Shown: positions 1 through 5,292 of the stretch, piece after piece
Layout of the letters: each line of letters begins with the position of its first letter
Position numbering within the stretch: the stretch's first letter is position 1
NCBI GenBank assembly: GCA_007120685.1
Contig: SKNG01000353.1
Span: forward strand, 1 to 7,023
DNA length: 7,023 nucleotides
Origin: Paracoccaceae bacterium
GTDB lineage: Bacteria; Pseudomonadota; Alphaproteobacteria; Rhodobacterales; Rhodobacteraceae
Reading direction: 5' to 3'
The notes under the pieces: generated by a model
What the model saw: the letters and a program-made list of their open reading frames with translations, nothing else
The model's database searches: none
Told to the model about the DNA's origin: nothing
Translations under genes and position numbers: made by a program

Positions 1-453
1 ATCCTCAACGCCTATCGCGACGGCGACATGAAGGCGCATCGCCGGATCGCCAAGAACTGCGCGCTGATCGAAAGCTGCCAGGTGGTGGCCGAGAAGGCGG
101 GCGTGAAGCTCTCGCCCGAACTGGCACGCGCCTCGTCCCTGACCGGCGGCGGTGGCGAGCGGGCGCAGCTTCCGGCACGCACCGTGACCGACGAGGCCGG
201 CCGCGTCTCGGGCTTCAAGCCCACGAACTACGCCCGCAAGGGCGCCCCCCGGCCGGATCTGCCCGGCGCGCCCCCCGCCCCGCAATCCATGCCGCAATCC
301 GCCCCGCAGCCCGCCCCGGCCTATCGCCCTGAACCGGCGGCTCAGCAGGCCGCGCCCCCGCCCCAGCCCCCCGCCACACCGCCCGCCAAACCGTCCGCAG
401 CCCGCCCCGGCGCGCTGCGCTTCTCGTCCCTGTCCGGTTTCCGGAGGCGCTGA
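1..453 (+). CDS. Xanthine dehydrogenase-family molybdopterin-binding subunit, first polypeptide (C-terminal end only)
   Basis: The reading frame is open from the window edge, so the 5' end of the gene is missing and 150 residues are visible. The start of the visible part (AYRDGDMKAHRRIAKNCALI, then a helix ending in AEKAGV) resembles the end of the first molybdopterin-binding domain in xanthine dehydrogenase/hydroxylase large subunits, just before the point where the second domain normally begins. About the last 70 residues are low-complexity and rich in Pro, Ala and Gln, ending in a basic RRR. That tail is not part of the usual fold and may be a flexible linker or docking tail. The TGA stop lies one base before the start of the next gene, which carries the rest of the large subunit. 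The catalytic loop and the hammerhead domain would lie upstream, so the substrate class cannot be judged. Family assignment is by recall of typical sequences and by the neighbouring gene. Confidence 0.7.
   Translation: MLNAYRDGDMKAHRRIAKNCALIESCQVVAEKAGVKLSPELARASSLTGGGGERAQLPARTVTDEAGRVSGFKPTNYARKGAPRPDLPGAPPAPQSMPQSAPQPAPAYRPEPAAQQAAPPPQPPATPPAKPSAARPGALRFSSLSGFRRR
280..315 (+). repeat. Three tandem 12-bp units in the Pro-rich tail
   Basis: Three consecutive in-frame 12-bp units begin at 280, 292 and 304 and encode PQSM, PQSA and PQPA. The first two differ only in the last codon. The third differs by A-to-G in the Gln codon and by TCC to CCC in the next. This looks like a small slippage-generated expansion within a low-complexity coding segment. 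It keeps the frame, so gain or loss of units would change only tail length. Confidence 0.7.
443..447 (+). promoter_or_regulatory. Shine-Dalgarno for the second molybdopterin polypeptide
   Basis: GGAGG lies 7 bases before the ATG at 455, inside the last codons of the upstream gene. Its spacing is close to ideal. It supports independent, coupled initiation of the second polypeptide rather than a frameshift artefact. Confidence 0.7.
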
Positions 454-454
454 C

Positions 455-1477
455 ATGGCCATCCATCGCGGCCGCGGCTTTGCGGCGATCAACTACCCCA
501 TCGGCATGAACCTGGGCGGCGACCCGTCCCAGGCGCTGGTCCATTCCAACCCCGACGGGAAGTTCACCGTCGCGCTTTCGGCCATCGACCTGGGCCAAGG
601 GATGAAATCGGTGGTCCGCCAGATCGCCGCCGAAACCCTGGGCGTGCCGGTGGACGACGTCTATGTGGACACCGCCGACAGCGACACCGGCCCGCATGAC
701 ATGGGCAGCTTCGCCAGCCGCGGCACCCACCGCATGGGCAACGCCGTGATCCGCGCCAGCGCCGAGGCCCGGCAGGTGATGCTGGACGCCGCCGCCGAGG
801 AACTGGAGGTCGACGCCGCCGATCTGGTCACCGACGGACGCGGCAACATCCACGTCAAGGGCGCGCCGGGCAAGTCGATCACCGTCATGGCCGCCGCCCA
901 GGCCGCGCAGTTCCAGCAGGGCCGCACCATCGCCGGGCGCGGCATCTTCCTGATCCCGCTCAGTGACGTGGACCCCGAGACGGGCGAGATGTCTCCCGTC
1001 ACCACCTTCGCCCATGCCGCCATGCTGGTCACGGTCGAAGTCTGCGACGAGACCGGCGAGGTGACCGTCACCGACATGCAATCGGCCTATGAGGTGGGGC
1101 GCGCGCTGAACCCGCGGCTGGTGGAGCAGCAGCTCAGGGGCGGCGCCTGGATGGGCATGTCCCACGCCGCCTGGGAAACCACCGAACCCCATTATCCGGC
1201 GCGCGACCACGGGCCGCTTGACTTCAACGGCTACGTCATGCCCGGCCCCGGGGACCTCGCCCCGCATCATATCTCCATCCTCGAACGCCCGGCCGAAGAC
1301 GGCCCCTATGGCGGCAAGGGCCCGGGCGAGATGTGCGCCAATCCAGTGCTGCCGGCGGTGGTCAACGCGGTCTACGATGCCGTGGGCGTGCGCATCGACG
1401 CCCTGCCCGTCACCCCCGAAAAGGTGCTGCGCGGGTTGCGCGCACTCGGCGGCGCCCAACCCCGGCAGCGGCTCTGA
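455..1477 (+). CDS. Molybdopterin-binding subunit of xanthine dehydrogenase-family hydroxylase, second polypeptide (MoCoBD_2 half)
   Basis: This 340-residue protein is the C-terminal molybdopterin-cofactor-binding half of a xanthine dehydrogenase-family hydroxylase, enzymes that use water to hydroxylate heterocycles or aldehydes. It opens with a GRGFA strand typical of the second domain. It carries the cofactor-contacting GQG motif (residues 47-49), a SRGTHRMGNAV segment like those facing the cofactor, and near the C-terminus GKGPGEM. Glu292 in that motif lines up with the catalytic base Glu of the family. In most relatives this half is fused to the first molybdopterin-binding domain; here it has its own Shine-Dalgarno and ATG one base after the upstream stop. 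Split large subunits are known, for example NdhL/NdhM of Eubacterium nicotinate dehydrogenase, and this length is close to NdhM. No FAD or 2Fe-2S subunit is in the window; they may lie upstream. The TGA overlaps the next gene's ATG by one base. Confidence 0.88.
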   Translation: MAIHRGRGFAAINYPIGMNLGGDPSQALVHSNPDGKFTVALSAIDLGQGMKSVVRQIAAETLGVPVDDVYVDTADSDTGPHDMGSFASRGTHRMGNAVIRASAEARQVMLDAAAEELEVDAADLVTDGRGNIHVKGAPGKSITVMAAAQAAQFQQGRTIAGRGIFLIPLSDVDPETGEMSPVTTFAHAAMLVTVEVCDETGEVTVTDMQSAYEVGRALNPRLVEQQLRGGAWMGMSHAAWETTEPHYPARDHGPLDFNGYVMPGPGDLAPHHISILERPAEDGPYGGKGPGEMCANPVLPAVVNAVYDAVGVRIDALPVTPEKVLRGLRALGGAQPRQRL

Positions 1478-2358
1478 TGCCTGTCAGACCTGCCATACAG
1501 GGGATCGACGGCCCCGAACCCCTCGCAGGCGCGCTGCGCGAGGCGCAGTATATCGCCGATGAGGGGCTTGCCACCGCCGCCTTTCTGGCGCTGGCGCTGG
1601 GCAAGCCCTTGCTGCTGGAGGGCGCGCCGGGGGTGGGCAAGACCGAGGCCGCCAAGGCGCTCGCCAGCGTTCTGGGCCGCGAACTGGTACGCCTGCAATG
1701 CTACGAGGGGATCGACGCGGCGGCAGCCGTCTACGACTGGAACTTCCCCCGCCAGATGCTCGCCATCCGCCAGGCGGGAGATGACTACGTCAACCTCTAT
1801 GCCGATGACTATCTGCTCGCCCGGCCCCTTCTGCTGGCCCTTCAGGCCCCGCGCGACCGGGTGCTGCTGATCGACGAGATCGACCGCGCTGATCCGGAAT
1901 TCGAGGCCTTCCTGCTGGAATTCCTGTCCGATTTCACCATTTCTATCCCCGAACGCGGCACCATCCGCGCATCTGAACCCCCGGTGGTGATCCTCACCTC
2001 CAACCGCACGCGCGAATTGCACGAGGCGCTGCGCCGCCGCTGCGTCTATCACTGGATCGGCTACCCCGATCCGGCGCTGGAAGCGCAGATCGTGCAGATG
2101 CGTGCCTCCACCGTCATGGACGACACCGCGCGCCGCGTCGTCGCCGCCGTGAACCGCCTGCGCGCCGAGCCGCTGGCCAAACCCCCGGGCGTCGCCGAAA
2201 CCGTGGAATGGGCCGAGGCCGCCACGCTGCTGAACTCCCGCGGCACCCCCTGGCCCGAGGCCTTCCGCCGCGCCATCGGCACCGCGCTGAAGGATCAGGA
2301 CGATCTTAACTGGGTCGCCCCACGCATCGACAAACTGATCGGAGGGCACGCCGCATGA
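1477..2358 (+). CDS. MoxR-type AAA+ ATPase, CoxD-like
   Basis: This 293-residue AAA+ ATPase of the MoxR group is likely a cytoplasmic chaperone that remodels a metalloenzyme at the expense of ATP. Walker A is GAPGVGKT (residues 49-56), Walker B is VLLIDE followed by IDRAD (129-138), a sensor-1 segment TSNRTRE lies at 174-180, and an RRR arginine cluster at 186-188 fits arginine-finger positions. The start at 1477 was chosen because its ATG overlaps the upstream TGA (TGATG), which implies translational coupling; the in-frame ATG at 1333 would overlap the upstream gene by 145 bp. MoxR proteins next to a VWA gene and a molybdenum hydroxylase match the coxD-coxE arrangement of the CO dehydrogenase cluster, where CoxD and CoxE help finish the Cu-S-Mo centre. 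Whether this pair does the same for the split hydroxylase is inference. The family is secure; the CoxD relation is probable. Confidence 0.9.
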   Translation: MPVRPAIQGIDGPEPLAGALREAQYIADEGLATAAFLALALGKPLLLEGAPGVGKTEAAKALASVLGRELVRLQCYEGIDAAAAVYDWNFPRQMLAIRQAGDDYVNLYADDYLLARPLLLALQAPRDRVLLIDEIDRADPEFEAFLLEFLSDFTISIPERGTIRASEPPVVILTSNRTRELHEALRRRCVYHWIGYPDPALEAQIVQMRASTVMDDTARRVVAAVNRLRAEPLAKPPGVAETVEWAEAATLLNSRGTPWPEAFRRAIGTALKDQDDLNWVAPRIDKLIGGHAA

Positions 2359-2450
2359 CCCCGCGCGCGCCCCTTCCCCTTCATCTTGCCCAAAATACTC
2401 CCGCCGGAGGCGCATCTCTCGGCCAGACCACCGGCCGGCACACGCGATGA
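2355..2450 (+). other. Possible 31-codon relay ORF between the MoxR and VWA genes
   Basis: An ATG at 2355 overlaps the MoxR stop as ATGA. It opens a 31-codon frame whose TGA (2448-2450) overlaps the VWA gene's ATG at 2447, again as ATGA. The peptide is Pro-rich, contains HLAQNTPAGGAS encoded by the repeat element, and resembles no protein I know. The interest is in translation: ribosomes finishing the MoxR gene could restart here, cross the repeat, and restart on the VWA gene, which has no visible Shine-Dalgarno of its own. It may equally be chance, because ATGA overlaps are common in GC-rich DNA. A functional peptide is unlikely. Confidence 0.25.
2381..2411 (-). repeat. 31-bp intergenic repeat, copy 1 (minus orientation)
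   Basis: Read on the minus strand, this begins GCCTCCGGCGGG and ends GGGCAAGATGA. It matches copy 2 (6857-6887) at 29 of 31 positions, the differences being at repeat positions 13 and 20. Both copies are followed by a purine-rich stretch. I recall very similar elements between genes in Rhodobacteraceae genomes. The CCTCCGGCGG core is an imperfect palindrome that could form only a weak hairpin. This copy lies in the 88-bp gap between the MoxR and VWA genes, opposite to the direction of transcription. Confidence 0.85.
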
Positions 2451-3532
2451 CCCAACCCGCCCTTGCCCCCTTCCTTGCCTTCCCCCCGGCCCTGCGTGGC
2501 GCGGGCTTCGCGGCCGCGCCGGAACAGACTGCGAGCTTCCTTGCCGCCGTGGGCCTTTTGGGGCCGCATTCGATCCATGACATCCGCCGCGCTGCCCGGG
2601 CAATCTACGGCCCCGGGCCGGACCGGGCCGCGCTATTCGATCAGGTCTTCGACGCCGTCTTCCTCGGCCAGTCGCTTCAGGCACCCGGCGAGGGGACCGA
2701 GACCGACCTGCCCCCGGCGCTGGACGCCGGCGGGCTGGAATTGCTTCCCGAACCCGACGAGGACGACCCCTCGGGCCAGGACGCCACCGCCGCCGAGCGG
2801 CTGTTTGCCCGCCGCCTCACCTCGGGGGAGACCACGCGCGCCTTTGCCCGCGCCCTGCCCGCCGCGCTGCCGAAGCGCCGCTCGCGCCGCTTTCGCCGCG
2901 CCGCCGGCAACCGCCCCGATCCGGCCCGCGCCTTCCGCCAGATGCTGAAACGCGACGGCGAGATCACCCGCCTGCCCAGCCGCGCCCGCCGGCACCGACA
3001 GCGCCGGGTGCTGATGCTGATCGACGTCTCCGGCAGCATGAAGACCGGGACCGAGGATGCGCTGCGCCTGGCGCATCAGCTCATGCGCGGGGCCGAGCGG
3101 GCCGAGGTCTTCACGCTGGGCACCCGCCTTACCCGCGTCTCCCGCGCGCTGAAGCTGCGCGACGCGGATCAGGCGCTGGCGCAGGTCTCGGGGCTGGTCG
3201 CTGACTGGGACGGCGGCACCCGGCTGGGCGAGGCGCTGGCGGCTTTCCTGTCGGTGCCGCGTTTCGCGTCCTTCGCCCGCGGGGCCTATGTGATCGTGCT
3301 CTCGGACGGGCTGGAACGCGGCGGGCCGGAGGCGCTAAGCGCCGCCATGGCCCGGCTGCGCGGCCTGGCGCGGCATATCCTGTGGCTGACCCCGCTGGCC
3401 GCCGACCCGGACTACCGCCCCGAAACCGCGGCGATGCAGACGGTGCTGCCCTATCTGGACGGGCTGGCCGATGGCAGCGCCGCCCCCGCCATCGCGCGCA
3501 ATATCCTCGATTTCGGGCGGGGGGCGCGATGA
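2447..3532 (+). CDS. VWA-domain protein, CoxE-like
   Basis: This 361-residue protein resembles CoxE (COG3552), the von Willebrand factor A partner of the CoxD ATPase in CO dehydrogenase maturation. The C-terminal half carries a complete metal-ion-dependent adhesion site: DVSGS with Asp193, Ser195 and Ser197, then WDGGTR with Thr258, then LSDGLERGG with Asp287. A CoxE-like ending follows (ILWLTPL, and a later Pro-rich DYRP). The N-terminal 190 residues are mostly helical-looking, with an acidic patch around residues 100-108 and an Arg-rich stretch (KRRSRRFRRA) near 142-151. No signal peptide or membrane segment is evident, so it probably acts in the cytoplasm. The start at 2447 is the only start codon between the repeat and the conserved N-terminal region, and no Shine-Dalgarno precedes it. 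Initiation may depend on coupling to an upstream ORF. The stop overlaps the next gene as ATGA. Confidence 0.88.
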   Translation: MTQPALAPFLAFPPALRGAGFAAAPEQTASFLAAVGLLGPHSIHDIRRAARAIYGPGPDRAALFDQVFDAVFLGQSLQAPGEGTETDLPPALDAGGLELLPEPDEDDPSGQDATAAERLFARRLTSGETTRAFARALPAALPKRRSRRFRRAAGNRPDPARAFRQMLKRDGEITRLPSRARRHRQRRVLMLIDVSGSMKTGTEDALRLAHQLMRGAERAEVFTLGTRLTRVSRALKLRDADQALAQVSGLVADWDGGTRLGEALAAFLSVPRFASFARGAYVIVLSDGLERGGPEALSAAMARLRGLARHILWLTPLAADPDYRPETAAMQTVLPYLDGLADGSAAPAIARNILDFGRGAR

Positions 3533-4410
3533 AGATCGTCGACAGCCATTTCCACGTCTGGCGGCAAGCCGATCTGCCCTGGCTGATGGGACCCATGCAG
3601 CCGCGCATCTTCGGCCCCTACGAGCCCCTGCGCCGGGACTATCCGATGGCCGAATACCTTGCGGACATCGCGGGTCAGGGCGTGGTCAAGGCGGTCTATG
3701 TGCAGGCCAACTGGCCCCCCGAGCAAGCCGAGGCCGAGGCACGCTGGATCGAGGATCTGGGCCGCCAGACCGGCTGGCCCCACGCCACCGTCGCCTATGC
3801 CGACATGACCGTGCCGGATGCGCGCCCGGCGCTGGACAGGCTGGCCCGGAACCCGCGGTTGCGAGGCATCCGCCAGCAGTTCCACTGGCACCAGAACCCG
3901 GCTTACCGCTTCGCCGCGGACCCTGACCTGTGCGACGACCCGACCGTGCGGCAAAACTGCGCCCGGCTGGCCGACTACGGGTTGAGTTTCGACCTGCAGG
4001 TCTTCGCCGGCCAGATGGCGAGCGCCGCGCGCCTCGCCCGTGCCGCCCCCCGGACAACCTTCGTGCTGCAGCACGCCGGCATGCTGGAGGACCTTGGTGC
4101 CGCCGGCCGTGCCGCCTGGGACGCGGGGATGGACGTGCTGGCTGATTGCCCGAATGTGGTGGTCAAGCTCTCTGGCTTCGGTACCTTCGTGCACCGGGTC
4201 GATCCCGATCTGATCGGCTGGCTTTGGCGCGAGACGCTGGCGCGGTTCGGCCCCGACCGCTGCCTGTGGGGCTCGAACTTTCCCATCGAGAAGCTGTGGA
4301 CCGATTACCCAACGCTTCTGGCCGCCCACGGCGCGGCGGCCGACGCCCTGCCGGCGCCCGCGCGGCAGGCAATCTTTCACGACACCGCAAGCCGGGTCTA
4401 CCGGCTGTAA
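3529..4410 (+). CDS. Amidohydrolase (COG3618-type TIM-barrel hydrolase, lactonase-like)
   Basis: This 293-residue protein is an amidohydrolase_2 family member of the COG3618 type, a group that includes L-fuconolactonase, L-rhamnonolactonase and other lactone hydrolases. Visible active-site elements are the N-terminal HxH in VDSHFHVW (His7 and His9), FHWHQNP (His119 and His121), VLQHAGM (His182), and a late WGSNFPIEKL. In many relatives that last motif is GSDWP with a metal-linked Asp; here the position is Asn250. I recall a GSNFP subfamily, so this may be a subfamily trait. The start at 3529 was chosen because its ATGA overlaps the VWA stop and the protein begins directly with the first strand, MKIVDSHFH. 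The upstream in-frame ATG at 3382 lies deep in the VWA gene. The substrate is unknown; the company of two further lactonase-like domains suggests a lactone or cyclic amide. Confidence 0.88.
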   Translation: MKIVDSHFHVWRQADLPWLMGPMQPRIFGPYEPLRRDYPMAEYLADIAGQGVVKAVYVQANWPPEQAEAEARWIEDLGRQTGWPHATVAYADMTVPDARPALDRLARNPRLRGIRQQFHWHQNPAYRFAADPDLCDDPTVRQNCARLADYGLSFDLQVFAGQMASAARLARAAPRTTFVLQHAGMLEDLGAAGRAAWDAGMDVLADCPNVVVKLSGFGTFVHRVDPDLIGWLWRETLARFGPDRCLWGSNFPIEKLWTDYPTLLAAHGAAADALPAPARQAIFHDTASRVYRL

Positions 4411-4416
4411 GGGAGG
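4411..4416 (+). promoter_or_regulatory. Shine-Dalgarno of the metallo-beta-lactamase-fold gene
   Basis: GGGAGG directly follows the TAA of the amidohydrolase gene and lies 6 bases before the ATG at 4423. It is a strong site and fixes that start. Confidence 0.75.
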
Positions 4417-4422
4417 GACATC

Positions 4423-5274
4423 ATGGCGCTGGAAATCAAGGTGCTGGATTACGGCGATATCGAACTGGAAAGCTCGTTTCTGGTACTGGGCCGCGATTGC
4501 GGGCGCACGCGGCGGGTGCCGGTCTATGGCTTCCTGATCCTCGGCGGGGCCCATCCGGTGGTGGTGGACACAGGCTACCGCGACAACGCCATCATGGGCA
4601 GCCTGGGCATGCGCGGGCTGCAATCGCATGACAACATGATCGAGCGCCAGCTTGCCCGCCACGGCGTCCGGGTCGGCGATGTGCGCTACATCCTGCACAC
4701 GCATCTGCACATTGACCACGCCGGCAAGGACGATGTGTTCCCGATGAACACCACCGTCGTCATCAACCGGCGCGAGCTGGAATATTCGGTCTCTGGCCTG
4801 ATGCATCCGCAATACCCCAAACCCGACATCATCCATCTGGTCGAACGCCTGCACACGCCCGGCGCGCTGCGGCTGGAGGATCTGGAAATCACCGGCGAGA
4901 TCGAGCTTCTGCCCGGCATCAGCCTGGAGGCCGCGGGCGCCCATACCGAGGGCTCGATGAACGTGCATGTAGAGACCGCCGAGGGCCGCGCGACGATCTG
5001 CGGTGACGTGATCTATGACTTCAACGACCAGATTATCGAGCCCGTGCGCAGCTTCGGCCCCGAGGAATACCAGGTCACCGGCAACCATGGCGGCTCCAAG
5101 CGCGGCGAAAAGGGCGCGATCCGCAAGCTGATGCATTCGCGCGCGAAGTTCCTGCTGCCGGTGCATGACAAGCCGGCCAGGATCGAGGGCGGGCGCGTGG
5201 TGGGCCGGATGGACATGGAGGTGCCCGGCCCGGTGGTGCAGTCGGTGCCTCGGCGCGACTGGTTTGCAGCCTGA
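4423..5274 (+). CDS. Metallo-beta-lactamase-fold hydrolase, N-acyl-homoserine-lactonase family
   Basis: This 283-residue enzyme has a metallo-beta-lactamase fold, of the group usually annotated as N-acyl homoserine lactonase family. It has the full dinuclear metal signature: HTHLHIDHAG with His94, His96, Asp98 and His99; His174 in GAHTEGS; Asp195 in CGDVIYD; and His248 in PVHDK. An early VVVDTGY strand is typical of the lactonase branch, in which relatives cleave lactone rings (AHL lactonase AiiA, 4-pyridoxolactonase). No signal peptide is seen, so it is presumably cytoplasmic. The name should not be read as proof of quorum quenching: no luxI- or luxR-type gene is near, and the operon points to catabolism. 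It sits 12 bp after the amidohydrolase and 18 bp before the fusion gene, so all three are probably cotranscribed. Family is sure, substrate unknown. Confidence 0.9.
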   Translation: MALEIKVLDYGDIELESSFLVLGRDCGRTRRVPVYGFLILGGAHPVVVDTGYRDNAIMGSLGMRGLQSHDNMIERQLARHGVRVGDVRYILHTHLHIDHAGKDDVFPMNTTVVINRRELEYSVSGLMHPQYPKPDIIHLVERLHTPGALRLEDLEITGEIELLPGISLEAAGAHTEGSMNVHVETAEGRATICGDVIYDFNDQIIEPVRSFGPEEYQVTGNHGGSKRGEKGAIRKLMHSRAKFLLPVHDKPARIEGGRVVGRMDMEVPGPVVQSVPRRDWFAA

Positions 5275-5278
5275 CATC

Positions 5279-5285
5279 GGGGAGG
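5279..5285 (+). promoter_or_regulatory. Shine-Dalgarno of the fusion gene
   Basis: GGGGAGG lies 7 bases before the ATG at 5293, in the 18-bp gap after the metallo-beta-lactamase-fold gene. It is a strong match and fixes the start. Confidence 0.75.
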
Positions 5286-5292
5286 ACACGAC

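Noticed and set aside
28..453. ATG at 28 as a true start of a small Pro-rich protein
   Set aside because: The frame is open to the window edge, and the residues before this Met (ILNAYRDGD) continue the family-like sequence, so it is an internal Met of a gene that begins upstream.
215..1459. Minus-strand open frame of 414 codons opposite the molybdopterin genes
   Set aside because: It crosses two plus-strand genes with family motifs and shows only the composition expected of an antisense shadow. The same holds for the 403-codon minus-strand frame at 1372-2583.
4423..5274. Quorum-quenching AHL lactonase
   Set aside because: The fold and metal ligands fit the broad family, but no quorum-sensing gene is nearby and the operon context is catabolic. 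The family name alone does not support this function.
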